From the NCBI RefSeq assembly GCF_015686695.1, contig NZ_JADPMR010000001.1, positions 124,001 to 188,000 of the forward strand: 64,000 bases of DNA. The letters run 5' to 3'. The DNA comes from Vibrio nitrifigilis. Lineage in GTDB: Bacteria > Pseudomonadota > Gammaproteobacteria > Enterobacterales > Vibrionaceae. The position numbers and the translations under genes were made by a program. Below, in pieces: positions 34,377-43,805 of this stretch. A model generated the notes under the pieces. The model ran no database searches. It was not told where the DNA came from and saw only the letters and a program-made list of their open reading frames with translations. Position 1 is the first letter of the stretch; the number at the start of each line of letters is the position of its first letter.

Positions 34377-34669
34377 TACATGAGGCTCCAATCGATCTCT
34401 TGTTCAGCACAAGCACGTAACACGGCAGCTTGCACGCGCGCTTTGATTACACAATCTAACGCACCCTTATCTTCGATAATGATCTTGGCATCTTCTACTT
34501 TCATGTTAGAAAGAGTTTCCAATACAACATTTCGAATCGCTTTACCAAACTGCTGCTCGACGGTACTGTCTAGAGACAAATCAATACCGCCACTCACATT
34601 AGGTTCGATACGGACCTGAAGATCACTGGATTCCAGTGTTCCCGCAAACGCGGGGTGAGAAATTTTCAT
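34376..34669 (-). CDS. citD: Citrate lyase acyl carrier (gamma) subunit
   Basis: A 97-residue CitD acyl carrier protein. The Ser that carries the triphosphoribosyl-dephospho-CoA group lies in AGTLESSD near residue 14-15. The rest follows the family (ALDCVIKARVQAAVLRACAE). It overlaps citE by one base. Confidence 0.96.
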   Translation of the reverse strand: MKISHPAFAGTLESSDLQVRIEPNVSGGIDLSLDSTVEQQFGKAIRNVVLETLSNMKVEDAKIIIEDKGALDCVIKARVQAAVLRACAEQEIDWSLM

Positions 34670-34736
34670 TGGTTCGACCTTGATGAATAGTTTGTAAAAA
34701 AAACAACCAGCACTACGTTCACAAAAGCATTAGTGA

Positions 34737-35798
34737 CTAAACGGAGACACAATTCGCTGCATTTTGCGTCGGGGCGATGTAGTGCTGATTGATGTACGAA
34801 TACGTCGTTTGTGGCACAAGACTTCGCACTGCAGGAATGTCTGCCGTACGCAGTAGGTCACGAACTCTTGACGCCGAAATAGGTTCAGCCCCTTGCTGAC
34901 ACCGTTCTATTTCCACCACTTCGATAGCAGGTCCACCCTTTTCTTCTAGATCTTTTTCCAACCATTGACGCATGGCCTGATTGTAATGACGGGTCACAGG
35001 ACACAATGGCTCACTACCCACGAAACGATGAGTAATACCAAGCGCAGGAGCAATCGCGTTACGGAAAATTTTAAGATCAAGCGCCGTGTGGGCGTAATTG
35101 ATCACTTGTTGATCTTTTATGAAGTAAGTGGGGAATGTTACTTTCGAAATAATGTAATCAGAACCGGTGTGAATTGTCAGGTTTTTCAGATGCTCAGTGC
35201 CCGCACGAATCATGGCTAGTCGACCGTCAAAGGAGAATTCATTACCTTCTTCTTTAACGGCAAACAGATGAACCCAATCACACTGCTGACACGCTTTCTC
35301 AACCAAGTATTGATGACCTAGAGTAAATGGATTGGCATTCATCACAATGCCACCAATGGTATTCCCTTCCACTCTTTTTGCTGAGAGTTCCTGACAATAG
35401 GTTTTAAGACGCGAAGAACTGTTTTCCATTAACGCCACATTAGGCTCTACTTTTTCGACTAAGTAAAAACCACATTGGCTGAACATAGGAACATTAGTGG
35501 GTTTGGTAAATAAGAACAGATTGAACCGACCTAGCTCGTAAGCCAAATTCGTTAATTCACTCATTAATGTTAAAGCAAACCCTGTGCCTTGCAGTTCGGG
35601 GGAAATGGCGATTGACTTCAAAACATTACCTGCCAATCCACCACAGGCAATAATGGTCATATCTTCCTGATAAGCCACTACAAATCGTTCCACATCTTCA
35701 TCAATCCCTAGATCATGTAGAGACAAAAATTGCCTAACAGCCTGCATTCGTTTGCTCTGCTTGATGGATATCCTAGAAAAAGTGTAACTCTCCAACAT
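34737..35798 (-). CDS. citC: [Citrate (pro-3S)-lyase] ligase CitC
   Basis: Acetylates the CitD prosthetic group with acetate and ATP, activating citrate lyase. It has an N-terminal GNAT-like region (AISPELQGTGFALTLMSEL) and a nucleotidyltransferase region (GGIVMNANPFTLGHQYLVEKA, HLFAVKEE, EPISASRVRDLL). The frame can extend to a GTG at 35810, but ATG 35798 has GAGG 6 nt upstream and gives 353 residues, the usual size. First gene of the leftward cit operon, divergent from citS. Confidence 0.96.
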   Translation of the reverse strand: MLESYTFSRISIKQSKRMQAVRQFLSLHDLGIDEDVERFVVAYQEDMTIIACGGLAGNVLKSIAISPELQGTGFALTLMSELTNLAYELGRFNLFLFTKPTNVPMFSQCGFYLVEKVEPNVALMENSSSRLKTYCQELSAKRVEGNTIGGIVMNANPFTLGHQYLVEKACQQCDWVHLFAVKEEGNEFSFDGRLAMIRAGTEHLKNLTIHTGSDYIISKVTFPTYFIKDQQVINYAHTALDLKIFRNAIAPALGITHRFVGSEPLCPVTRHYNQAMRQWLEKDLEEKGGPAIEVVEIERCQQGAEPISASRVRDLLRTADIPAVRSLVPQTTYSYINQHYIAPTQNAANCVSV

Positions 35799-36070
35799 CA
35801 CGTGCCTCACCTATCTCTTTACGGCAGCAATAGTGCTCGGTTTGGACAATAAAAATATCGAGCCGAATCACTTTATTATTCAGAATAAAAGTACTTTATG
35901 ATTTTAATGTTTTTAATTTTTAAAATACTGAAAAATAAACAAAAATTAATTAAAAACCATAAAAGTCATTGAGACTTTAAACGCCACTTTAATCAATGAC
36001 AGTTTTCACAAATATCGGGAAATTAATCCCATACATTGAATAGGTGTTATTAACCTGCTGGATAATAAAA
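35799..36070. promoter_or_regulatory. Divergent citC-citS control region
   Basis: About 270 nt, AT-rich, must hold both promoters and CitB sites. A perfect inverted repeat GTCATTGA/TCAATGAC (35965-36000, 20-nt spacer) is its clearest structure and may be an operator. Confidence 0.6.
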
Positions 36071-37417
36071 ATGAACGAAAAAACCCTACATATAAATACA
36101 AATGCATCTGCTTCAAGCGGATTTTCATTAAAAGACAGTAAAGTGTTCGGCGTACCTCTACCACTCTTTGCTGTATTAGCCGCTATTATAGCAATTGCAC
36201 ATTTTACCGATACCCTTCCAAGCAATATTGTCGGCGGTTTTGGCTTTATGTTTGTTGTGGGCGCTATATTTGGCGAAATAGGTAAACGACTACCTATTTT
36301 TAATAAATATATCGGTGGCGCTCCGGTTATGATTTTCTTAGTCGCCGCTTGGTTTGTCCAAATGGGTTGGCTACATCAAAATGAAATCACGACTGTTAGC
36401 CATGTGATGAAAAAAACCGGCTTTTTAAACCTTTTTATCGCCGTTTTAATCACCGGTTCTATTCTTGCGGTTAACCGTAAACTGTTGCTTCGCTCTTTAG
36501 CTGGCTACATTCCAACCATCCTTGCTGCTGTTGCTGGTGCTTCTTTACTTGGCATACTAGGTGGTTGGGTTTTTGGTATCAGCCCTGCGAAAATGATGAT
36601 GATGTACGTACTGCCTATCATGGGTGGTGGTAACGGTGCTGGCGCCATTCCTTTGTCTGAAATTTATGCCTCTGTAACCGGTGGTTCAAAAGAACAATAT
36701 TACTCTGTCGCTATTGCAATTCTAACGATTGCAAACGTCATTGCGATTGTTGCTGCTGCTGTTTTGAATGGGTTAGGCCAACGATACCCAACAATAACAG
36801 GTAACGGTGAATTAATTCGTAATTCAAGCTTTGATGTTAAATCAGAAGAAAAAAGCGTTAACGTAACCCCACGTGAAATTGCAATTGGCTTAATGCTAGC
36901 TACTTGTATTTATACGTTTTCTTCTTCTCTATCAAAAGATATTTTGCCAGGTTTTGGTGACGTAAAAATTCATACATTCGCTTATATGGTTATTATCGTC
37001 GCTATTATAAACGCGCTTGGCTTATGCTCAGACGAAATCAAAGAGGGTGCAAAACGCTTATCAGCTTTCTTCTCTAAACAACTTCTCTGGGTATTAATGG
37101 TGGGGGTTGGTATTGCTTATACTGATCTAGGTGCTGTTATTAGTGCTATCTCTTTCACTAACGTCATTCTAGCTGGCCTAATCGTTGTTGGCGCTATCCT
37201 TGGTGCTTCTCTAGGTGGCTGGGCTATGGGCTTCTACCCTGTTGAATCCTCAATCACTGCTGGCCTATGTATGGCTAACCGCGGTGGTTCTGGTGACTTG
37301 GAAGTACTGGCTGCTTCTAACCGTATGAGCCTTCTATCTTACGCTCAAATTTCCTCCCGTCTTGGTGGCGGTATCGTACTGGTTATCGCGAGCGTGGTAT
37401 TTGGCATGTTGATGTAA
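36071..37417 (+). CDS. citS: Sodium:citrate symporter CitS (2-HCT family)
   Basis: Imports citrate with sodium ions. The 448-residue membrane protein follows Klebsiella CitS throughout: VFGVPLPLF, FVVGAIFGEIGKRLPIFNKY, the first re-entrant loop PIMGGGNGAGAIPLSEIY, LWVLMVGVGIAYTD, the second re-entrant loop FYPVESSITAGLCMANRGGSG and RLGGGIVLVIAS. ATG 36071 (MNEKTLH) gives the family length; the frame is open further upstream. First gene of a rightward citS-oadGAB operon. Confidence 0.97.
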   Translation: MNEKTLHINTNASASSGFSLKDSKVFGVPLPLFAVLAAIIAIAHFTDTLPSNIVGGFGFMFVVGAIFGEIGKRLPIFNKYIGGAPVMIFLVAAWFVQMGWLHQNEITTVSHVMKKTGFLNLFIAVLITGSILAVNRKLLLRSLAGYIPTILAAVAGASLLGILGGWVFGISPAKMMMMYVLPIMGGGNGAGAIPLSEIYASVTGGSKEQYYSVAIAILTIANVIAIVAAAVLNGLGQRYPTITGNGELIRNSSFDVKSEEKSVNVTPREIAIGLMLATCIYTFSSSLSKDILPGFGDVKIHTFAYMVIIVAIINALGLCSDEIKEGAKRLSAFFSKQLLWVLMVGVGIAYTDLGAVISAISFTNVILAGLIVVGAILGASLGGWAMGFYPVESSITAGLCMANRGGSGDLEVLAASNRMSLLSYAQISSRLGGGIVLVIASVVFGMLM

Positions 37418-37477
37418 TCACCCCCTTGCTCCACTGGCGCGCTTTGCGCGCCTTTTCTCTCTGTCGGAAAACTTGAT

Positions 37478-37741
37478 ATGCAAGAAACATCGTTACTTAT
37501 GGAAGGCGTTAACCTACTCACCCTCGGGATGGGTTTTGTCTTTATCTTCCTAATCTTTTTAGTCTTTGCGATCACGGTAATGTCTAAGTGTGTTGCGCGT
37601 TATGCGCCGCCACCAGCTGCGCCAAAATCGAAAACAAAAACTCAGTCTGCTCCTGTATCTAATCCCGCACAAGATGATCAATTGATCGCAGTATTAACTG
37701 CCGCGGTACATCACCACAGAGCTCAAAGACAAGCTAATTAA
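37478..37741 (+). CDS. oadG: Oxaloacetate decarboxylase gamma subunit OadG
   Basis: An 87-residue small membrane subunit: an N-terminal helix (LLTLGMGFVFIFLIFLVFAIT) and a Pro/Ala/Lys-rich cytoplasmic tail ending in HHHRAQR-type residues, which bind zinc in the family. It anchors OadA to OadB in the sodium-pumping complex. Confidence 0.94.
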   Translation: MQETSLLMEGVNLLTLGMGFVFIFLIFLVFAITVMSKCVARYAPPPAAPKSKTKTQSAPVSNPAQDDQLIAVLTAAVHHHRAQRQAN

Positions 37742-37767
37742 AAAATACAACAAAGGAGAATTTTGAG

Positions 37768-39564
37768 ATGACTCAGGCAACCAAGCGTGTTGGTATTACT
37801 GACGTCGTATTACGCGATGCCCACCAATCTCTTTTTGCAACTCGTCTTCGTCTTGAGGACATGCTTCCTATTGCGGAACAACTCGATGATATCGGTTACT
37901 GGTCTCTAGAGTGCTGGGGCGGTGCAACCTTCGATAGTTGTATTCGCTTCCTTGGCGAAGATCCATGGGAACGCCTACGTGCATTAAAGAAAGCAATGCC
38001 AAAAACGCCACTACAAATGTTACTACGTGGTCAAAACCTTTTGGGTTACCGTCATTATGCTGATGACGTAGTTGATACATTTGTTGAACGTGCAGTGAAA
38101 AACGGCATGGATGTGTTCCGCGTCTTCGATGCGATGAATGACCCTCGTAACATGCAACAAGCCATTCGTGCGGTGAAAAAACAAGGCGCGCATGCACAAG
38201 GTACTTTGAGCTACACCACCAGCCCTGCTCACGATTTACAAACATGGGTAAACGTAGCACAAGAGTTAGCTGAAGAAGGTGTTGATTCTATTGCAATTAA
38301 AGACATGTCAGGCATTTTAACGCCTTACAAAGCTGCAGAATTAGTCTCTACCCTGAAAAAACAAGTTGATGTTGAATTACACCTTCACTGTCACTCAACA
38401 ACTGGCATGGCAGATATGACTCTGCTTAAAGCCATCGAAGCAGGTGTCGACCGTGTTGATACCGCTATTTCAAGCATGAGTGGTACTTATGGTCACCCAG
38501 CAACTGAATCTTTGGTTGCGACTCTGCAAGGTTCAGGCTACGACACTGGCTTAGATCTGCACAAGCTAGAAAAAATTGCGGCTTACTTCCGTGAAGCGCG
38601 CAAAAAATATCATGAATTCGAAGGCATGATGAAAGGCTCTGACTCACGTATTTTGATTGCTCAAGTACCGGGCGGCATGTTAACCAACATGGAAGGCCAG
38701 CTAAAACAACAAAATGCCTTGGATAAATTGGATCAAGTACTCGAAGAAATCCCTCGCGTGCGTGAAGATCTTGGTTATATCCCATTGGTCACTCCAACCT
38801 CGCAAATTGTCGGTACACAATCTGTTATCAACGTCTTAATGGGTGAGCGTTACAAAACCATCACCAAAGAAACGGCGGGGATTTTAAAAGGTGAATACGG
38901 CCGTACTCCTGCACCAGTGAATACCGCTCTTCAAGAACGTGTTCTTGACGGCGGCGAAGCGATCACTTGTCGCCCAGCAGATAAACTGGCACCTGAGATA
39001 GTTGAGCTACAACAAAGCGTTATTCAACAAGCCAAAGAAAAAGGCATCCAACTTAGCGACAACGTAATTGATGACGTATTGATGGTCGCTCTATTTGATC
39101 AGGTGGCGTGGAAATTCCTCGCAAACCGCAACAACCCAGATGCATTCGAACCTGTACCGCAAGCTAAAACTAAGGAAGAAAAAACCGTGGCGAACTCTAA
39201 AGCTCCTGCTGATAACGGCGTTTACACCATTACTGTTAACAACCAAAGCTATGTGGTGAAAGTGACTGAAGGTGGTGATATCAGCCAAGTTTCAGCGGCT
39301 CCAGCGGCAGCACCAGTTGCGGCCCCCGCTCCAGCAGCCCCAGTAGGTGCAGGTGAAACAATGAATGCACCTCTTGCTGGTAACATCTGGAAAATTAAAG
39401 CAAAACCTGGCGAACAAGTGGCTGAAGGTGATGTATTGTTAATTCTTGAAGCGATGAAAATGGAAACCGAAATCCGCGCACCTCACGCAGGAACTGTAAG
39501 CAGTGTTGACGTAAGCGAAGGCGATTCTGTTCAAGTTGGAGATTCTCTGCTGGTTTTAGCGTAA
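37768..39564 (+). CDS. oadA: Oxaloacetate decarboxylase alpha subunit OadA
   Basis: A 598-residue biotin-dependent carboxyltransferase that takes CO2 from oxaloacetate. The N-terminal TIM-barrel domain shows VLRDAHQSLFATRLR, LRGQNLLGYRHY, the metal site DMSGILTP/LHLHCHSTTG and GGMLTNME. An Ala/Pro linker (near 505-530) leads to the biotinyl domain with EAMKMETE (biotinylated Lys564). AAGGAGAA precedes ATG. Confidence 0.98.
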   Translation: MTQATKRVGITDVVLRDAHQSLFATRLRLEDMLPIAEQLDDIGYWSLECWGGATFDSCIRFLGEDPWERLRALKKAMPKTPLQMLLRGQNLLGYRHYADDVVDTFVERAVKNGMDVFRVFDAMNDPRNMQQAIRAVKKQGAHAQGTLSYTTSPAHDLQTWVNVAQELAEEGVDSIAIKDMSGILTPYKAAELVSTLKKQVDVELHLHCHSTTGMADMTLLKAIEAGVDRVDTAISSMSGTYGHPATESLVATLQGSGYDTGLDLHKLEKIAAYFREARKKYHEFEGMMKGSDSRILIAQVPGGMLTNMEGQLKQQNALDKLDQVLEEIPRVREDLGYIPLVTPTSQIVGTQSVINVLMGERYKTITKETAGILKGEYGRTPAPVNTALQERVLDGGEAITCRPADKLAPEIVELQQSVIQQAKEKGIQLSDNVIDDVLMVALFDQVAWKFLANRNNPDAFEPVPQAKTKEEKTVANSKAPADNGVYTITVNNQSYVVKVTEGGDISQVSAAPAAAPVAAPAPAAPVGAGETMNAPLAGNIWKIKAKPGEQVAEGDVLLILEAMKMETEIRAPHAGTVSSVDVSEGDSVQVGDSLLVLA

Positions 39565-39587
39565 TTTAAGGTGAGGTAGTTACCACT

Positions 39588-40895
39588 ATGATGGATAATA
39601 TCATCGCAATGGTGAATGACTTTGGCTTTTTCCACCTTAATTGGGGTCAAGCCATCATGATAGTGATTGGGCTCGTATTGCTCTATCTTGCTATCGTGAA
39701 ACAATTCGAACCATTGCTTCTCGTTCCAATCGGTTTTGGCGGCATCTTGTCAAACTTGCCAGATGCAGGCCTTGCCATGTCAGCCGTTGAAAACGCACTA
39801 TATGCAGCCAAACCAGATGTGTTAGCCGCATTTGCTCACGTATTAAATGTGGGTGCAACAAGCAGCGTGGCTGTATTGAAAGAAGCGATTCATTCAGCAA
39901 CACCAACACAGTTGGCGAACTTGCATCTTCTCGCTGAACAGTACTCATACACTGATGGTATGTTGCACCAATTCTATAGCGTGATCATCGCATCAGGCGC
40001 AGGCCCATTAGTAATCTTTATGGGGGTGGGTGCAATGACAGACTTTGGTCCGCTATTGGCTAACCCTAAAACGTTACTGCTCGGTGCTGCTGCGCAATTT
40101 GGTATCTTTACCACTATCTTAGGTGCATTAAGTTTAAGCTCTTTAGGGGTGATGAACTTTAGCGTCGCTCAAGCGGCTGCTATCGGTATCATTGGTGGTG
40201 CAGATGGCCCAACCGCGATTTATGTTTCTAGCTTACTATCACCAGAACTACTTGGTGCCATTGCAGTAGCGGCATACTCGTACATGGCTTTGGTGCCTAT
40301 GATTCAACCGCCAATCATGCGTGCACTAACCACGGATGCTGAGCGTCAAATCAAAATGAGCCAGTTACGCCAAGTAAACAAATTGGAAAAGATCATTTTC
40401 CCATTAATGTTATTGGTACTGATCGCCATGTTACTGCCTTCAGCAACACCTCTACTTGGTATGTTCTGTTTCGGTAACTTGATGCGTGAATGTGGTGTAG
40501 TAGAACGTCTTTCTGATACAGCGCAAAATGCGTTAATCAATATCGTGACCATCTTCTTGGGCCTTTCTGTTGGTTCTAAATTGATGGCAGATAAGTTCTT
40601 GCAACCACAAACCATCGGTATTTTGTGCTTGGGCATTATTGCTTTCTGCGTTGGCACTGCAGCCGGTGTTTTAATGGCCAAACTGCTTAACCGCGTCAGT
40701 AAAGATCCAATTAACCCATTGATTGGTTCTGCTGGGGTTTCTGCTGTTCCTATGGCCGCTCGCGTATCCAATAAAATTGGTTTAGAAGCTAACAGTCAAA
40801 ACTTCTTATTAATGCATGCGATGGGTCCAAACGTCGCTGGTGTTATCGGTTCTGCTGTTGCCGCTGGCGTGATGATCAAATACGTATTAGGCTAA
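39588..40895 (+). CDS. oadB: Oxaloacetate decarboxylase beta subunit OadB (sodium pump)
   Basis: A 435-residue integral membrane protein that decarboxylates carboxybiotin and exports sodium. Family blocks are LVPIGFGGILSNLP, IFMGVGAMTDFGPLLANP, AIGIIGGADGPTAIY, FGNLMRECGVVERL and the C-terminal HAMGPNVAGVIGSAVAAG. Start either ATG 39588 or 39591. A strong terminator follows, so citAB may depend on readthrough or its own promoter. Confidence 0.97.
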   Translation: MMDNIIAMVNDFGFFHLNWGQAIMIVIGLVLLYLAIVKQFEPLLLVPIGFGGILSNLPDAGLAMSAVENALYAAKPDVLAAFAHVLNVGATSSVAVLKEAIHSATPTQLANLHLLAEQYSYTDGMLHQFYSVIIASGAGPLVIFMGVGAMTDFGPLLANPKTLLLGAAAQFGIFTTILGALSLSSLGVMNFSVAQAAAIGIIGGADGPTAIYVSSLLSPELLGAIAVAAYSYMALVPMIQPPIMRALTTDAERQIKMSQLRQVNKLEKIIFPLMLLVLIAMLLPSATPLLGMFCFGNLMRECGVVERLSDTAQNALINIVTIFLGLSVGSKLMADKFLQPQTIGILCLGIIAFCVGTAAGVLMAKLLNRVSKDPINPLIGSAGVSAVPMAARVSNKIGLEANSQNFLLMHAMGPNVAGVIGSAVAAGVMIKYVLG

Positions 40896-40928
40896 TAAAT
40901 TCAATAGCTTTTTGAGTATTTTGTAAAT

Positions 40929-40960
40929 TTGATTGGGGTTTTAGACCCCAATCAATTTTT
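40929..40960 (+). terminator. Intrinsic terminator after oadB
   Basis: TTGATTGGGG/CCCCAATCAA, a 10-bp perfect stem with a 7-nt loop, followed directly by TTTTT and more T-rich sequence. Confidence 0.92.
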
Positions 40961-40989
40961 ATATTTTCTAACCACCGTATACTCCCCTT

Positions 40990-42642
40990 ATGGCATACAA
41001 TCTTTCGTCTTTTTTGCATAAAACTATCTGTCGTAACCTTTCTTTTCAGCAAAGGGTATTTTTATTACTTCTTGCTGTTGTCGCTACTCAGCTATTTTTG
41101 GTGGCTGGATTCTTTCACCAATCGTTAAGTAGCAGCCTTGAACATCAGGTTACAACCAAAGCCCTGATCCAAGCGAAAGAAATTGCTAGTGACCCGAACT
41201 TTGTCGCATTACTTGAAGAGAAAAATATCCATAAAATTCAGAAATATGTAGACAGACTTCAGAAAATCACTGATGCTGATTTTATTGTTATTGGTAATAA
41301 GAAGGGAATTCGACTCGTTCACCCTGAAAAAGACAAAATTGGGATGCCAATGATCGGGGGCGATAATATTAAAGCCCTCAAATATGGCACAAGTTACACC
41401 ACCATGAAGAAAGGAAGCCTCGGCATTTCCATTCGTGGTAAGGCAGGAATAAAATCACCGGACGGAAAAATCATTGGCGTGGTGTCTGTCGGGTATTTAC
41501 TCGATAGCGTAAGTTATTGGCTAATGTTTTATTCCTACCCGGTAATATTCGCACTGATTGTACTCATGATTTTTTCTTCGCTCGGCGCATGGCTATTTAC
41601 CCGCCATATTAAGCAACAAATGTTTGATATGGAGCCAGAAGAAATTGCCATGAATTTGCATTTACAAAACTCTATATTGCAAAGTGTTTACGAAGGAACC
41701 ATTGCAGTGAGCCGGCAAGGTGAAATTCTTTCGGTCAATACCAAGGCATTAGATACGCTAGGTATTCCGCATCCACCGCAATTTTTAATTGGCCGTTCTA
41801 TTCAAGAATATGTCACACCTTGTGAGTTTTTCCTTGGTGCTAATGCCTTCGGTGAGTATGAGTCTAAAGCAGAAGAGCTCATGCAAGATGAGTTGATCAC
41901 CTGTAATGGTGAAACGTTAGTCGCGAATCGCGTTAATATTGAAGACGGCGACTCCCATATAGGCTGGGTGGTTAGCTTTAGAAAACGCAATGATTTCAAT
42001 ACACTAACATCACAGATATCACAAATCCGCCAGCACAATGAAAGCTTAAGAGTCATGAGCCATGAGTTTGCAAACCGACTTTCGGTGATTGGAGGATTAA
42101 TACAAATTGGTGCTTATGATCAAGCGATTAACACCATTCGTAAAGAAACACAGCAACAGCAACAATTGGTCGACTTTATCGCCCAAACCTTTCAATCCAA
42201 GGTAGTTGCAGGACTGTTACTAGGGAAATATACCCGAGCTAAAGAGTTAGGGTTGACTCTAGAATTTGATCCAACCTGCCAATTAGAGCAGGAACCTACA
42301 TGTATGACCCCAGATGAGTTAGCGGCTATTTTAGGTAACTTATTGGATAATGCATTTGAAGCGACACTGAAAAACCCGCAAAGTAATAAGGTGATTACTT
42401 TACTGTTAACCGATTCAGGAGAAGAGCTAGTGATGGAAGTGGCAGACAATGGCACTGGTATTCCTCACGAAATCTCTGACACGCTTTTCTCTAAAGGTGT
42501 ATCCAGTAAAAATCAGCCAGGTCACGGCATCGGACTGTACTTAGTCCATCAATATGTGACCCAAGCGGAAGGTACCATATTAATAGATGAAGCTGAGCCT
42601 CAAGGAACAATATTTTCAATTTTTATACCCAATAAGAGCTGA
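40990..42642 (+). CDS. citA: Citrate sensor histidine kinase CitA
   Basis: A 550-residue DcuS/CitA kinase. Two membrane helices (about 24-45 and 178-200) flank a periplasmic PAS domain whose citrate-binding landmarks match Klebsiella CitA: RLVHPE, IGMPMIGGDN, KKGSLGISIRGK and IIGVVSVGYLL. A cytoplasmic PAS domain follows (about 225-330), then the H box MSHEFANRLSVIGGL and a HATPase domain (LGNLLDNAFEA, DNGTGIP, GHGIGLYLV). It is translated just ahead of citB (2-nt gap). The ribosome site is weak. Confidence 0.96.
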   Translation: MAYNLSSFLHKTICRNLSFQQRVFLLLLAVVATQLFLVAGFFHQSLSSSLEHQVTTKALIQAKEIASDPNFVALLEEKNIHKIQKYVDRLQKITDADFIVIGNKKGIRLVHPEKDKIGMPMIGGDNIKALKYGTSYTTMKKGSLGISIRGKAGIKSPDGKIIGVVSVGYLLDSVSYWLMFYSYPVIFALIVLMIFSSLGAWLFTRHIKQQMFDMEPEEIAMNLHLQNSILQSVYEGTIAVSRQGEILSVNTKALDTLGIPHPPQFLIGRSIQEYVTPCEFFLGANAFGEYESKAEELMQDELITCNGETLVANRVNIEDGDSHIGWVVSFRKRNDFNTLTSQISQIRQHNESLRVMSHEFANRLSVIGGLIQIGAYDQAINTIRKETQQQQQLVDFIAQTFQSKVVAGLLLGKYTRAKELGLTLEFDPTCQLEQEPTCMTPDELAAILGNLLDNAFEATLKNPQSNKVITLLLTDSGEELVMEVADNGTGIPHEISDTLFSKGVSSKNQPGHGIGLYLVHQYVTQAEGTILIDEAEPQGTIFSIFIPNKS

Positions 42643-42644
42643 AC

Positions 42645-43328
42645 ATGATGGAACACATTGATGTACTTATCGTCGAAGATGAACCAAATATCGCCGAAGT
42701 ACATAACTTTTACTTACAGCGTATGAATCGATTTAGACCCGTCGGTGTTGCTACAACTGTCGCCGAAGCTCGTAACATGATTCGTATTCTTAAGCCTAAG
42801 CTGATTTTACTTGATAACTTTTTACCAGACGGTAAAGGGATAGAATTATTAAAAGAACTGACATCAGTGACTCATCCTGCGGATGTGATATTTATTACCG
42901 CAGCCTCAGATATGGATACCGTGCGCGAAGCGGTGCGCTGTGGTGTGTTTGACTATTTACTTAAGCCGATAGCTTATGATCGAATGGAAGACTCTTTAGA
43001 GCGTTATTTGAAATACATTAGCTCTCTTAGAGCAAGTGATAACGTCAATCAACGCCATGTCGATGAACTGTTTAATTTCCAAGCCAAAACTCAACATCTC
43101 GAAGCCTTGCCCAAAGGTATTGATGAGTTAACTTTAGAAAAACTAAAAGAAATTTATTTACAACATGATCAAGCCTATACCGCAGAATCTCTCGGTAAAG
43201 CTATCGGTATCAGTAAAACGACCGCCCGTCGCTATCTAGAATACTGCGTAACTAGTGGTTTCCTAGAAGCGCAAATCCTACATGGTAAGGTTGGTCGTCC
43301 AGAGCGTATCTACCAAAAAAGACGTTAA
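42645..43328 (+). CDS. citB: Response regulator CitB
   Basis: Receiver domain with VLIVEDEPNIAEVH, phospho-acceptor in LILLDNFLPDGKG and conserved Lys in YLLKPI, followed by a C-terminal HTH domain (AYTAESLGKAIGISKTTARRYLEY) as in CitB/DcuR regulators. It activates citS-oadGAB and citCDEFXG in response to CitA. The start may be either of two tandem ATGs (42645 or 42648). Confidence 0.96.
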   Translation: MMEHIDVLIVEDEPNIAEVHNFYLQRMNRFRPVGVATTVAEARNMIRILKPKLILLDNFLPDGKGIELLKELTSVTHPADVIFITAASDMDTVREAVRCGVFDYLLKPIAYDRMEDSLERYLKYISSLRASDNVNQRHVDELFNFQAKTQHLEALPKGIDELTLEKLKEIYLQHDQAYTAESLGKAIGISKTTARRYLEYCVTSGFLEAQILHGKVGRPERIYQKRR

Positions 43329-43365
43329 GCCATCATTCGTCTCTCGTGGTATACAATTCAAACAC

Positions 43366-43644
43366 TCACAATGTTAGATCGCAGGGGATCGCTTCAGTTT
43401 GATCCCCTATTTCTAACGTACCGGTGAGATTCTTGCAGTGCGCTTCACATAGCGGTATCACAAATATCTTACCTTTATCAGGCCCTGACACACATTGAAC
43501 CAGCACACCATCTGAAGCGGGTTCTAAACAGTGCGCTTCAGAACAATATACATCGTGGCCTTTGCTGTAATGCTGCCAATACTCCAACCATAGTTCACGT
43601 ACTTCATGTGTTTTTAAGTCTTCGGATACTTTTTTTACTATCAT
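43366..43644 (-). CDS. Small Cys/His-rich hypothetical protein
   Basis: A 92-residue protein with a likely zinc-binding pattern: YCSEAHCLEP, VQCVSG, and PLCEAHCKN (paired Cys with neighbouring His), separated by a beta-rich stretch (GKIFVIPLC). No membrane segment. Convergent with citB. I do not recognise a function; it could be a small zinc-binding or regulatory protein. Confidence 0.7.
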   Translation of the reverse strand: MIVKKVSEDLKTHEVRELWLEYWQHYSKGHDVYCSEAHCLEPASDGVLVQCVSGPDKGKIFVIPLCEAHCKNLTGTLEIGDQTEAIPCDLTL

Positions 43645-43805
43645 GGTTCACCACTACTTTAGCAGGTAAATACGTTTTTCTATTAAACGCTTTTTACCCA
43701 CTAAGAAGTATGCTGAAACTCAAATTTCCTTATGGTCTATAGCTATTTTTTAATTTTTAATTGTTTAATTAAAAAACACTTACCCCATCACAACATGATG
43801 AGATT

